From NCBI GenBank assembly GCA_035628135.1, contig DASPKM010000010.1:806001-870000 (forward strand): DNA of 64,000 nucleotides, written 5' to 3'. Below, piece by piece: positions 8,698-17,310 of this stretch (position 1 is the stretch's first letter; each line of letters begins with the position of its first letter). A model generated the notes under the pieces. It ran no database searches, had not been told where the DNA came from, and worked only from the letters and a program-made list of their open reading frames with translations. Both the position numbers and the translations under genes were made by a program. The DNA comes from DASPKM01 sp035628135 (GTDB lineage Bacteria > Bacteroidota > Bacteroidia > Chitinophagales > Chitinophagaceae).

Positions 8698-9090
8698 ATG
8701 AACCTTTTTACAATCGCTCAACGTCAACACCTCCTTATTAACGGTCAACCGGAGCAAAGAGGCAAAGACCACAAACCAGTTGTCAAATTATTCATGCAAT
8801 GCAGTGGCTGCACTTGGTTACTCACTGAACTTGAACCGGAGTTGCCAACCATTGCATTTGGCCTTTGCGATTTGGGCATGGGCTTCCCTGAACTCGGCTA
8901 TGTTGATCTCGAAGAATTGGCAAAGGTCAAAAATCGCTTCGGTTTGGGCATTGAACGTGATCTTCAATTTGAAGGAAAATATCCAATCAGTGTTTATGCT
9001 CGTGCTGCTAGACATCATCAATATATTATTGAGTCGGATGGTGTCTTACAACGATATACGCTTGGCAATCTTGTTACCACCCGGGTATGA
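8698..9090 (+). CDS. DUF2958 family protein
   Basis: A 130-residue protein matching the DUF2958 family over its whole length: DHKPVVKLF, TWLLTELEPE, FGLCDLGMGFPELGYV and IERDLQFEGKYPISVYA are its hallmarks. The family is small, cytosolic and spread on conjugative elements and plasmids of many phyla; its biochemical role is not established. I place the start at 8,698 rather than an upstream ATG because AGGAAGG lies at the right distance and the family normally begins with MNLFT. It is the last gene of the plus-strand operon and is followed by a terminator. Confidence 0.85.
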   Translation: MNLFTIAQRQHLLINGQPEQRGKDHKPVVKLFMQCSGCTWLLTELEPELPTIAFGLCDLGMGFPELGYVDLEELAKVKNRFGLGIERDLQFEGKYPISVYARAARHHQYIIESDGVLQRYTLGNLVTTRV

Positions 9091-9110
9091 AATCACACTA
9101 ATTCACGACC

Positions 9111-9139
9111 GCGCCTTGGCAAAAGGCGCTGTCTTTTTT
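9111..9139 (+). terminator. Rho-independent terminator of the primase/DUF2958 operon
   Basis: Stem GCGCCTT/AAGGCGC with a 5-base loop followed by TGTCTTTTTT. It separates the plus-strand operon from the convergent conjugation operon. Confidence 0.85.
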
Positions 9140-9521
9140 ATTCAAGTTTTTTAATTGTAATGGTATACACGAGTGGCTCATCTTTATTTTCAACCGCTTC
9201 ATATCTTTTATCGACGCAATTAATCAGTTTTATTTTTTGTTGCATGATGTCGAAAAAAAGACCTTCCAGATTTGCGCCCTGCATTGTTGCTTCGTGCGTC
9301 GTGAAATGCAGTTTGATGGTTTCGTTTTCCGGCAAGAATTCCCCAGATACTACATAAGCATAGTTCAGAAAGAGGCGCTTACCATCCGCCCAGCAGAAAC
9401 ACAGATTGCGGCCATGACCCTCGTCCGGGTAGTGATCCATTCCCGTATTTGCATCAGATGGAGGTTTTGCGGCCTTATTCTCCCGCATCTGGTCAAACTT
9501 GCTTTTAAAGCCTTGGCTCAT
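9138..9521 (-). CDS. Hypothetical protein coupled to the relaxase gene
   Basis: A 127-residue soluble protein of unknown family. Its start overlaps the end of the relaxase gene by 17 bases, so its translation is probably coupled to it, and it closes the minus-strand conjugation operon. Residues about 30-75 (DEGHGRNLCFCWADGKRLFLNYAYVV and following, an LHFTTHEATMQG stretch) resemble a small beta-rich domain. A relaxosome accessory role is suggested by position only. Confidence 0.65.
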   Translation of the reverse strand: MSQGFKSKFDQMRENKAAKPPSDANTGMDHYPDEGHGRNLCFCWADGKRLFLNYAYVVSGEFLPENETIKLHFTTHEATMQGANLEGLFFDIMQQKIKLINCVDKRYEAVENKDEPLVYTITIKKLE

Positions 9522-12246
9522 AATCCCTGTCTATTTTGGCCATTGTAGGCATACGCTCCAATTGTTGCTGTTTAGGTGGTGCTGGGTGGTTGTGCTTGGC
9601 GTGTTGTATATAGCCAACATGGTCGCGCTGAGATTTCTTGCGGGAAACAAGCTCCAAGGCGGATTGCCGTTCCCCCAGTTCAGCCGCATAATCCAATAAT
9701 GCTGTCTTGTCATCGGTATAAATTTTCACAGCCTCTCGCGCACGCGATACCGAGACATAAAACTGCCTGGCATCGGTCGCCGCAAAAGTGGCTGCAGGTT
9801 GCGAAATAAATACTTCATCTACTGTCTTGCCCTGCGCTGCATAAGAAGTGATGCAATGCGCATGGGCGAGGTGGCCGTAATCTTGGTCGATCACATAGCT
9901 AGTCTTGCCGTTCTGGCTTTTGACCAGAATTTTTCCGGATTTATTTACTGATTTCACAATGAACGTTTGGCCGTTATTCAACCGTTTCTTGTTCTTGTCG
10001 AAACCGTTTCTTGTGATCTGAATTTTATCACCCTTAGATAAACCCATTTCGGATTTCTCAAACACATCAAATTTGCTGGCCTCGGCCAGAGGTAGGCCGA
10101 TTGTCTGGCCCCAGAAATCCATTACCTCGACCCGATCTTCCGTAACATCTCTTACCGTCCAAGCGCTGCCGCGCTTGATGCCTCGCAAATTGTTGTTGAA
10201 CCGGACCACTTGGCCTTTCTTATAATTCCTAACGTCCGTTTTTTCGGCTTCGGTATAGTTAAGGCTTGTGAGCTTCGGCACATTGATTTCGTGTTTGCCG
10301 ATCAAGCCAATAGCGCGTAGCCCTTCGCGAATTTCATGTGTAACTTCTTCACCTTGCTTGTGCGTCGGTGAAATAATCAAAGCATCCTTCTTATTCTTAA
10401 CGGCAGCGAGATAATCTTTGACCAGTTCCTCATTGGGATTGAGGGGATCAACAGTCATGATCGACTCCAGCGCATCCAGTTTTTCAAACGCATTGGCAAC
10501 ACTTCCTTTTGATAAATCTTCAACAGCGGAACGGTAACGTGCATCTTTCTGCCTTTGGATCTTATTCATCTCTGCGCTCTTGATACCGGCAACCGTATTG
10601 AGAATACGCAAGGCATCGCCCCGAACCACACTGGCATGTTGCTTGGTATCGCCGGAAAGAATTAGCCGCGCATTCTGCTTGGTTACGATCTCAAGAATAT
10701 CTTTCATGTCTTTTGTGCCGAGCAATCCCGCTTCGTCGACCCAGAGTACCTGGTCTTGCAATTGCTCGTGCATTTTCTTATCGACGAGGAAATTGGCGAC
10801 TGTCGTGGCGTCTTTGAAGCCTTCATCCTTTAAAACGCCACGCGATGCCTGGGCGGTCGGTGCTACCACTATCACGTTCTTTCCCACATCCTCAATCAGC
10901 TTCACGGTTTCTTTCATCATGCGGGTTTTGCCTGTTCCGGCCGCACCGCGAATGATCGAAACTTTATGCGTTGTCGTCAGCACATGATAGGCTGCGCGGT
11001 GCTGCTGATCTTTTAGCGTGATAATTGGCGGGGTCAGATAAAGCGGGCGAAACTTGTTCATGCCTTGTCGGGCTAGATCGACCATGCGTTTTTCCTCGGC
11101 CAACACCGCCTTTGTCGTGCATAATTTTCGGTCGCCATGCTTGACATGGATAATGCGTTCGTCCTGGCGGAATTCCCGCGTTAGATCATTCAGGGAAACG
11201 CCATTTACGCCCAAGGCGTGATGATATGCCTTTTCCAATATCCGGCGCTCTGGCATCACCGAGGCGCGTTCAAAACAATGCTTGAGCGCATGATCGACGA
11301 GCCGTTTGGGATCGGTTTTCTCTATTTCCATTTTCGGCGCATAGCGAAGAGGCTCATCCCCGCCATTGACACTCTCGCCAAGCGCCAAAATCTGTCTGCG
11401 CCATTCCTGTTTCAGTTCTTCCATGGAATGGCCTTTCTGTTTCTTTGCGCGCGTCTTGGCGCCCAAGGCATCCAATTCTCTTGCTTCATGAATGCCTTTT
11501 TCCTTGGCAACCCTGCCAATCTGGTCGGTTCGCTTGGAAAAGAGGTCAATCACTTGTTGCGGGACACCTTCAATCTCGAAAGAGCTTTCCGTGCGTTTTA
11601 TCCGATAGCCCAGATCAATCAGCCGATCCGATAGCCTCTTATGGAAGCGACTTTGATAATAAGGCATATCGCGCTTGATGTCGCGGAACTTGCCCGCCTT
11701 GATTTTCTTTTCAATTTCGTCCCATGTCATGTTTAGTACAAATGCGTGGCAATGGAGGTGCGGATCGGGAAGGGAACCGTCGACTGGTCTTGCCGTTTGA
11801 TGGACAAATTCCGCCCACGCCAATTCGCCTGTTGTCCGGTCATCATATCTACCGCCCTTGCGCACCCTGGTCTTGCTGTCGGCCTCGATGTCCTTCATTG
11901 TCTCAAACACGCTGGCTTCAAAAGCTGTCAGGATATGGTTGTCTTTTGACAGCACATGAAGGAGCGAAACGGATTTCGGGCAATGGAAATTTATGTCATA
12001 GCCGATAATCCTATTGGCCTTCGTATTCGGCGTAAGCTGGTCTTTGGTTACAGGGTGGCGGTTATCGCATAGGGCGAAGAAGGCTTCTTTTAAAGCCTTC
12101 CCGTTAATGCCCATTCTTTCGGCCAGCTTTCCTTCGAACCGCCCGGCCAATTCCTGATCGTCCATGAAGTAATCTGATTTCACCAAAGCATCCGAAAAAT
12201 AGGTTTTGGCATGGCGCGCAGAATTGCTTTGAACCATCCGTATCAT
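9505..12246 (-). CDS. MobF-family conjugative relaxase-helicase (TrwC/TraI-like)
   Basis: A 913-residue bifunctional relaxase that nicks oriT, stays bound to the 5' end and unwinds the transferred strand. I place the start at 12,246 (MIRMVQSNSARHAKTYF), 48 bases inside the longest frame, because MobF proteins begin this way and it puts catalytic-type tyrosines at positions 16 and 26. The HUH site DPHLHCH gives H163, H165 and H167. A RecD-like SF1 helicase follows: Walker A GAAGTGKT at about 434-441, Walker B DEAG at about 504-507, and a C-terminal AHCITSYAAQGKTVDEVF motif. All key residues are present. Downstream small gene overlaps by 17 bases; upstream are a membrane protein and the coupling ATPase. 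oriT was not identified. Confidence 0.9.
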   Translation of the reverse strand: MIRMVQSNSARHAKTYFSDALVKSDYFMDDQELAGRFEGKLAERMGINGKALKEAFFALCDNRHPVTKDQLTPNTKANRIIGYDINFHCPKSVSLLHVLSKDNHILTAFEASVFETMKDIEADSKTRVRKGGRYDDRTTGELAWAEFVHQTARPVDGSLPDPHLHCHAFVLNMTWDEIEKKIKAGKFRDIKRDMPYYQSRFHKRLSDRLIDLGYRIKRTESSFEIEGVPQQVIDLFSKRTDQIGRVAKEKGIHEARELDALGAKTRAKKQKGHSMEELKQEWRRQILALGESVNGGDEPLRYAPKMEIEKTDPKRLVDHALKHCFERASVMPERRILEKAYHHALGVNGVSLNDLTREFRQDERIIHVKHGDRKLCTTKAVLAEEKRMVDLARQGMNKFRPLYLTPPIITLKDQQHRAAYHVLTTTHKVSIIRGAAGTGKTRMMKETVKLIEDVGKNVIVVAPTAQASRGVLKDEGFKDATTVANFLVDKKMHEQLQDQVLWVDEAGLLGTKDMKDILEIVTKQNARLILSGDTKQHASVVRGDALRILNTVAGIKSAEMNKIQRQKDARYRSAVEDLSKGSVANAFEKLDALESIMTVDPLNPNEELVKDYLAAVKNKKDALIISPTHKQGEEVTHEIREGLRAIGLIGKHEINVPKLTSLNYTEAEKTDVRNYKKGQVVRFNNNLRGIKRGSAWTVRDVTEDRVEVMDFWGQTIGLPLAEASKFDVFEKSEMGLSKGDKIQITRNGFDKNKKRLNNGQTFIVKSVNKSGKILVKSQNGKTSYVIDQDYGHLAHAHCITSYAAQGKTVDEVFISQPAATFAATDARQFYVSVSRAREAVKIYTDDKTALLDYAAELGERQSALELVSRKKSQRDHVGYIQHAKHNHPAPPKQQQLERMPTMAKIDRDYEPRL

Positions 12247-12405
12247 GGCAATCGGTATAAATGTTTTTGGAGCGTAATTGCGAAAAATCGTCAACCGTTT
12301 TGCAGTGCTTATAAAGAATAATCATAGCAAAGGCTGTGTCAGGATTTCTGTAATACCAGTTAATAAAAATTTCATCAGACATCTGCCCTGTGCACAGCCC
12401 AGGGG

Positions 12406-13206
12406 CTATGAAGCATAGGTTGGTTCGTCGCTTACTGTGTAAACAATCTGGTCTGCGAGCTTCTCTCTATCCTCTTTCGCATTCGGACGGCGCATATAGA
12501 ACCGCACGCCTTTTGCATGGTTTTCTTGGCCTTCCACGAAGACGTCCTGCATTGCCTCGTTCATAATCATTTCGTCAATCTTATCCATCATGAAATCATC
12601 GCTGCTTTTATAAGCAGCTATATAACCAATGGCGTAAAATATACTGCACACAATCAAGAGCGTACCCAATTTTTGCCCCATTAGTGAAAGCGCAAAGCCG
12701 ATAGCAAAGAACAGCGCAGGCTCCAGCAGCGTTTCAATCTGCCTTACATCCATCTTTTTGCCAAACAGCCGAAGGTTATAAAATGCAGGGTGAATGTCGC
12801 CGGAATAAAGGCTGAATTTGCCGAAATCGAAGACGGATGGGCTTCTTTCGATTTCACGCATCCGCTTCCAACTAAAGACTAGAAAGACGATAATGAAGAG
12901 ATACCATGTCGTGTAGCTGGACCATAAACCGGCTCCATTTTGGGCAGCCTGATAATCCTCCCAGGTTTCGTATTGATGTGGGAAAAGATTGTAAATCCAA
13001 TTCGCTATTGACGGGATGATCGCCATTAAAAAAGCCACTGTTATCGCCGATGCCATCGAAAAATACCGTTCGCCGAAATTTTTACGGATAAAGACTTCCA
13101 GGGCAAGTCGTGGATAAGAGGCTAAGGAAAGAAACAAATCGAGAATGAATTTTTTTATCCTGTTGCGTCGCTGTAGGACGTCGCGGAAATACAGATTTAC
13201 TTTCAT
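12406..13206 (-). CDS. Polytopic membrane protein of the conjugation operon
   Basis: A 266-residue inner-membrane protein. Hydrophobic segments lie at about residues 53-72 (ITVAFLMAIIPSIANWIYNL), 100-114 (WYLFIIVFLVFSW), 165-180 (ALFFAIGFALSLMG) and 182-197 (GTLLIVCSIFYAIGYIAAY). A charged cytosolic tail follows. It sits 19 bases after the coupling ATPase gene, which itself has no membrane segment; this protein may anchor that ATPase, as the N-terminal membrane domain does in ordinary VirD4/TraD proteins. That link is inference from gene order. No named family recognised. Confidence 0.65.
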   Translation of the reverse strand: MKVNLYFRDVLQRRNRIKKFILDLFLSLASYPRLALEVFIRKNFGERYFSMASAITVAFLMAIIPSIANWIYNLFPHQYETWEDYQAAQNGAGLWSSYTTWYLFIIVFLVFSWKRMREIERSPSVFDFGKFSLYSGDIHPAFYNLRLFGKKMDVRQIETLLEPALFFAIGFALSLMGQKLGTLLIVCSIFYAIGYIAAYKSSDDFMMDKIDEMIMNEAMQDVFVEGQENHAKGVRFYMRRPNAKEDREKLADQIVYTVSDEPTYAS

Positions 13207-13225
13207 GATTATTCGTTTTTATCAT

Positions 13226-14740
13226 TTATGAATTTGTTTGTGAAAAAGTGATTTTACGGAAGTTCATTCCGTCAGGGAATGGATTCGCCTGCCGGTGCAT
13301 ATAGCCGTCAACCAAAAATTTGTTCTTTGGTCCGCCGTTTCGAAGGCCAACAAATTCTTCCGGCCTGACCATTCTTTCGAGCCTAAATGATTTGCCGCGC
13401 GTTGTTGAGAACTCCCCGGCCATGGTGGAAGATGTCGATATATCCTCTGTATAACCATCACCAATAAGTGCTGATGCATATTCGTTGGTTTGTGTATCGG
13501 CGTTGCTGTGAAAGATTTTGGTGCCTAAAGTGCCGAGGAAACTCTTGACGCGATGCTCGGATTTTGTGCCGCCCATATTCGCATGATAATTCGCCAAATT
13601 CTGTGAAATATAAACCGTGGCGATTCGACTGCTTCGTGCCGTTGCTTGATACTCGCTGTCGTATTCATGCAAAAAATGCTGCGCTTCGTCGGCAAAAAGA
13701 AATACCGGCCTGCCGTTCTCACGAATGTTGCGTTTTTCCATTGCACGCTGCCAGATATATTTGAACAGAACCTGGCAGTCTCTTCCGATCTTGTGGTAAG
13801 TTTTGATGGGGAGATTGAGGATAATAATTTTGCCGTCTAAACAATCTTCCGGTTTGAATGTCGATGGCTTGTTGCAGAACAAAGAATACACTGGGTCTTT
13901 CAACATCCGAAATAAAAACCCATTGAAAGCGAATTCAATGATTGAGCGGGTTTTTTCACTTAAGGTTCTAAACGTTTCAATGAAAAACTGATCGATTGAC
14001 TGTAACGTTCTGGCATCCGGCACAGCTTCAAAAAACACGTTGTAGAGGAAATCGCGATCTTCGTAATCCAAATTGTTTCTTTCATCCACCGATAAACTCG
14101 CTTCAAACATATCTGTCAGTTTTTGAATTTTTTCCTGTGCTTTAGCGAAGGCCTGATAAAACGGAATTTTCTTTTCCCCATCTTTATCTCTGTTTGCTTC
14201 ATCCCCACTCTTGGGAATACTCATTGCAACATCATAAAGCTGCTGAATTGAAACTTTGCCGTAAGCGAGCAGACAAAGCTCAATTGTGTTATAAACAAGC
14301 ATGTCAAGCGCCGACTCCCAAAAGGGATCATCGGATTTCCCGCCGCTTTTCTCTTCGGAAGAACGTATCACTGTTTGGAGAACTTCGACAATGTTCTGCA
14401 CAATGGGTTTTACACCATTTTTGTTTGATGATTCATATTCTATGAAATTGAAGTGATGCTGGCCACCTGGCTCTACGATAATGAGATCGTCCTGCCGGTT
14501 TGTTTCGCGGCAATATTGCTCCCACAATTCTCTTTCAGGCTTAGCAGTAAGCACCAAACCGCCAAACCCGTCGCTCAGATATTTTTTTGCAAGCAGCCGT
14601 CCACTTCCACTGGTTTTACCCGATCCAATGCCGCCAAAAATTCCAACGCCTTCAACAGCTTCGCGAATAGTCCAATCGGCCAACCAATAGTTGGTCGAAA
14701 AATTAATGAGGGACTTATCCAGATCGTATGCGTGGCTCAT
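13226..14740 (-). CDS. Type IV coupling protein-like ATPase (VirD4/TraD superfamily)
   Basis: A 504-residue ATPase that would bring the relaxosome to a secretion channel. Walker A is GGIGSGKT at 36-43; Walker B is FLFADEAQHFL with D351-E352, followed by the TraM-recognition-type region SSRIATVYISQNLANYH. Unlike VirD4 or TraD, there are no N-terminal transmembrane helices: the ATP site starts 35 residues in. The next gene encodes a membrane protein that may supply the anchor. The C-terminal part carries the SALIGDG ... FVGLRNGG segment seen in this ATPase group. It heads the conjugation operon with the membrane protein and relaxase downstream. Confidence 0.85.
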   Translation of the reverse strand: MSHAYDLDKSLINFSTNYWLADWTIREAVEGVGIFGGIGSGKTSGSGRLLAKKYLSDGFGGLVLTAKPERELWEQYCRETNRQDDLIIVEPGGQHHFNFIEYESSNKNGVKPIVQNIVEVLQTVIRSSEEKSGGKSDDPFWESALDMLVYNTIELCLLAYGKVSIQQLYDVAMSIPKSGDEANRDKDGEKKIPFYQAFAKAQEKIQKLTDMFEASLSVDERNNLDYEDRDFLYNVFFEAVPDARTLQSIDQFFIETFRTLSEKTRSIIEFAFNGFLFRMLKDPVYSLFCNKPSTFKPEDCLDGKIIILNLPIKTYHKIGRDCQVLFKYIWQRAMEKRNIRENGRPVFLFADEAQHFLHEYDSEYQATARSSRIATVYISQNLANYHANMGGTKSEHRVKSFLGTLGTKIFHSNADTQTNEYASALIGDGYTEDISTSSTMAGEFSTTRGKSFRLERMVRPEEFVGLRNGGPKNKFLVDGYMHRQANPFPDGMNFRKITFSQTNS

Positions 14741-14761
14741 AACAGAGATAGTTTGTTTGGA

Positions 14762-14797
14762 TAAAAAAGAGGAAGGCCACCTTCCGGCGACCTTCCT
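14762..14797 (-). terminator. Rho-independent terminator (minus strand)
   Basis: On the minus strand AGGAAGG ... CCTTCCT forms a 7-base stem around a 14-base GC-rich loop and is followed by CTTTTTT. It lies just after the small gene 14,807-15,004, so the conjugation operon probably has its own promoter in the short gap before 14,740. Confidence 0.65.
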
Positions 14798-14806
14798 GTG
14801 CGGTTG

Positions 14807-15004
14807 TTACCACTTGGAACTTTTCTTTGTTCCAGCAACTGAATTGTAAGACGATCCATTTAGCTTAACGCTATGGCAAGTGTTAGAGAAGCTCAGAGAG
14901 CCACCATTGCCGTTGATCATCTTGGTTCCCGCAGAATTCCACGAGTAACCATGGCTCTCCGCGATTTTTATCACGGACGAGCGATCTGATTTGTTAAGTC
15001 CCAT
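14807..15004 (-). CDS. Small hypothetical protein
   Basis: A 65-residue, serine/asparagine/glycine-rich, basic protein; the start at 15,004 (MGLNKSDRSSVIK) is chosen over an upstream ATG because the extra residues are low-quality and overlap the next region. Residues 1-20 form a basic helix (SDRSSVIKIAESHGYSWNS), the rest is a polar beta-like tail. It is followed by a terminator. The pattern of an amphipathic helix plus a Gly/Ser tail occurs in small DNA-binding or secreted proteins; I do not recognise it. Confidence 0.45.
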   Translation of the reverse strand: MGLNKSDRSSVIKIAESHGYSWNSAGTKMINGNGGSLSFSNTCHSVKLNGSSYNSVAGTKKSSKW

Positions 15005-15133
15005 ACGTCTTGATTTTTTTAGTGAAACAATCAAATGCAGTTTCAAAAAAATCAAGAATATTGGACGTGATGAAGGAAAAGAATATTCCGTTTAATCGGA
15101 AAAAACAGAAAGATTACTTCAACAAAATGATTT

Positions 15134-16027
15134 TTAAGAATTTGAGTCCAGACGAGGCATTAAAATATTGTTGTCAATTTTCTTTAAGGTCAATATGCCT
15201 TTACAGTCGCCACGCTTGGGAGATTTAGGGGAATAGTATCCCATGAATTCGCCGAAAAGAATGTCGCGGAAACTAGAAAGCTCTAAAAATACTACACCAC
15301 ACTGGGTTACGTGTGGATGATGATTGCGATAAACTAGTGAAATAAACCTGTTATATAGAAATTTCCCCTCCAGTAAGATTGTTTCTCTTACCGCGTCAGC
15401 AAAATCGTCCGCCTCATAGTCAATTACAATTTTGCCTGTTATGTCGATACCATTGCTTGAAAAAAGTTGAACTTCACATTTATCTGTGCATTGCCCCTGT
15501 TTAATCGTCCCAGAGAATACTCCAAACATATTTGATTGGACTTTGATTTCATCTATATTTAATACCGGATTCCGTGCGCCTTCCGTTATCTCAACGGCAC
15601 TCAAATATTTATTCTTCTTTGGCTTGAAGGTGGTACCTACTAAATATTGTTTTTTAAATTCCTCAAACAGTACATCCGCTAAAAATGAATGTGGGGTAAA
15701 GCCGTCGACAATTATATCTTTGGGCAATCTGATTCCTATATACTCAAGTGCATAATATAATGCGGAGGCATTGACGTTACCCACACTTCCTTTTCTGGGG
15801 TCTAATTCCCCTTTCATCTTGTAGAAGTAATATTTATTTTTAACTGAATACTTCACTATTTCAAGAACGATATATTTCTTAGTTCGTGGGTATGTCTCAT
15901 GCCATATTTGCGGTGAGTTTACGCCACGACCTTTATCGAACTTTCCATTCAATTCCCTGTCTATAATGGCATCGCGGAAGACTTTATAGAATGCCTGATA
16001 CCCAATGCAATCTACTTCAATTGTCAT
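15134..16027 (-). CDS. Unknown 297-residue cargo protein with possible C-terminal beta-barrel
   Basis: A cytosolic protein without a signal peptide or membrane helix. Residues about 1-165 look mixed alpha/beta. The last 125 residues alternate short hydrophobic strands ending in YRNHHPHVTQCGVVFLELS, LFGEFMGYY and GDCKGILTLKK, a layout that recalls the lipocalin-like barrel of Cap15-type CBASS effectors, though that resemblance is weak and from memory. No catalytic motif is visible. It sits alone in the element's cargo zone with a 107-residue partner 36 bases upstream. The AT-rich composition differs from the neighbouring conjugation operon. Defence or regulatory cargo is possible; the function is unknown. 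Confidence 0.65.
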   Translation of the reverse strand: MTIEVDCIGYQAFYKVFRDAIIDRELNGKFDKGRGVNSPQIWHETYPRTKKYIVLEIVKYSVKNKYYFYKMKGELDPRKGSVGNVNASALYYALEYIGIRLPKDIIVDGFTPHSFLADVLFEEFKKQYLVGTTFKPKKNKYLSAVEITEGARNPVLNIDEIKVQSNMFGVFSGTIKQGQCTDKCEVQLFSSNGIDITGKIVIDYEADDFADAVRETILLEGKFLYNRFISLVYRNHHPHVTQCGVVFLELSSFRDILFGEFMGYYSPKSPKRGDCKGILTLKKIDNNILMPRLDSNS

Positions 16028-16063
16028 GTTTATAGATTTTCTGAATATTAGTTATCAACTTGA

Positions 16064-16387
16064 TTATTGAGGCTGAGCACTGCTTTGATCGCCAGGTTTA
16101 AAGAATGCTTTAATATCTTCACGCTCCAGAAATCTTTCCTTTGATTCTGCCCATTCCCGAAGTTTACGCTGCGTAATATGGGGCGTGTTTTCACTAAAAC
16201 CCGGATCAATTCTATTAAATCGAACCGGGTCAAGCTCCGTCAAAACATCTTTTAATGCTTCTAAATAACCTTCCGTTTTCTCTTTGCCAAACCTTTCTAG
16301 ATACTTTTGAATATTTGTTTCATTCAAAGGTTCATATTCAGCTTTCAAAAGCTGTTGATTTTCATCAAAGTATTGTTGAATGGGCAT
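16064..16387 (-). CDS. Hypothetical protein, partner of the 297-residue gene
   Basis: A 107-residue, highly charged and mostly helical protein (YLERFGKEKTEGYLEALKDV, then RKLREWAESKERFLERED). No known domain. It lies 36 bases before the 297-residue gene on the same strand, so the two are probably co-transcribed. The helical, charged nature suits a protein-protein adaptor. Confidence 0.6.
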   Translation of the reverse strand: MPIQQYFDENQQLLKAEYEPLNETNIQKYLERFGKEKTEGYLEALKDVLTELDPVRFNRIDPGFSENTPHITQRKLREWAESKERFLEREDIKAFFKPGDQSSAQPQ

Positions 16388-16688
16388 GTTGTTACCTCAG
16401 CAAAACACTTGGTTTAGCATAATGCCTAGGGACAATTAGTCAACGCAAATTTTGGCGATTGAATAATCGAATTGCATCAGCCCGGACTTGTATACCCATT
16501 ATAACGCCTACACGATAAGTAACAAACTTTCGTGGCTTGAGTGATTCGATTAGGCGGAGGGTGGGCCGCACTAATCAAATACCATTAACCATTAAACTTT
16601 AACTGTGTTACCTAATTTACGAAAATTATTTGAACGATGCACATGTAATCGAATGGGATATATAGAGTGAGACCTTGAATGAGATTAC
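16388..16688. other. 301-base intergenic region
   Basis: No gene is seen. It should hold the promoter for the two unknown minus-strand genes (start at 16,387). It contains a GC-rich segment (GGCGGAGGGTGGGCCGC near 16,553) followed by AT-rich DNA with two ACCATTAA copies. I see no convincing promoter pair, hairpin or oriT-like nick site. Confidence 0.4.
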
Positions 16689-16958
16689 TTATTCTCGCTC
16701 AAAATCTCCTCCTTTATCCTTTGTGTTGTCCTTGCCATGCTTTGGGTTTGACAAGCGATCTTTTCGGAGAAATTTTGGGCGATTATTTTCTTTTTCCAAT
16801 TGGTATTGTTGTTGGCCATCCTTAAATCCTTGACTGAGTTCCGTATCAGGCAAAGATTTTGAAAGTTTGTCCGCCAGATCAGGCAAATGCTTCTGCATTA
16901 TATAGCCCTGATTAAACGCAGCGATGTATTCGGGTGAGGGAGATTGTTCGTCTTGCAT
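16689..16958 (-). CDS. Small charged hypothetical protein
   Basis: An 89-residue hydrophilic protein: helical N-terminal half (YIAAFNQGYIMQKHLPDLAD), then a lysine/asparagine-rich tail predicted to be disordered. It follows the HTH gene by one base and is surely co-transcribed. Short genes of this type travel with relaxase operons in Bacteroidetes elements; a relaxosome or regulatory role is only a guess. Confidence 0.6.
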   Translation of the reverse strand: MQDEQSPSPEYIAAFNQGYIMQKHLPDLADKLSKSLPDTELSQGFKDGQQQYQLEKENNRPKFLRKDRLSNPKHGKDNTKDKGGDFERE

Positions 16959-16959
16959 C

Positions 16960-17238
16960 TCAAAATCTGTTTTTGGCGTTGTTTTCTAAATATTCCATAA
17001 TGGACTCACGGTCATACACGATCATTTTCTTTTGTGGCTGTGAATAACGGATTTTCCCTTTGTTGCGCAAATCCTGCAAAGTTGTTTTTGATTTGATCTT
17101 CAAAAGTTGCATTGCTTCGACATCCGAAATCCATTTCTCCTTTTCCTCATACTTCTCTTTAAGACGTGCAACGACCTGTTCGATCAAAGCGTAAAACGCT
17201 TCTTCTTCAAGACATATGACCTGCATCGAATTCGCCAT
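16960..17238 (-). CDS. Helix-turn-helix (excisionase-type) protein
   Basis: A 92-residue DNA-binding protein. After an N-terminal amphipathic helix rich in K and E (residues 12-35), WISDVEAMQLLKIKSKTTLQ is the helix-turn-helix and RNKGKIRYSQPQKKMIVYDRES the wing, ending in an YLENNA helix. This is the HTH_17 form found in almost every Bacteroidetes conjugative element, where it acts as an excision or transfer regulator. It leads a two-gene unit with the 89-residue protein. Confidence 0.8.
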   Translation of the reverse strand: MANSMQVICLEEEAFYALIEQVVARLKEKYEEKEKWISDVEAMQLLKIKSKTTLQDLRNKGKIRYSQPQKKMIVYDRESIMEYLENNAKNRF

Positions 17239-17253
17239 GCGATAAATTTACTC

Positions 17254-17288
17254 AAAAAAATTAAAGCCCCGTCTTACGACGAGGCTTT
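17254..17288 (-). terminator. Rho-independent terminator of the lipoprotein/WG operon
   Basis: On the minus strand an 11-base stem (AAAGCCTCGTC/GACGGGGCTTT, one G-U pair) with a 4-base loop and a downstream TTTAATTTTTTT tract. It closes the sigma/WG/lipoprotein transcript. Confidence 0.85.
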
Positions 17289-17310
17289 GGGGGAAAGGGG
17301 CTCTCTTGTT

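Noticed and set aside
10580..10987. Plus-strand frame of 135 codons
   Set aside because: Antisense to the helicase part of the relaxase.
9505..12294. Relaxase start at 12,294
   Set aside because: The extra 16 residues precede the family's usual MIRMVQS start and would shift the catalytic tyrosines.
15010..15228. Plus-strand frame of 72 codons
   Set aside because: Overlaps the ends of minus-strand genes, no ribosome site and no domain.
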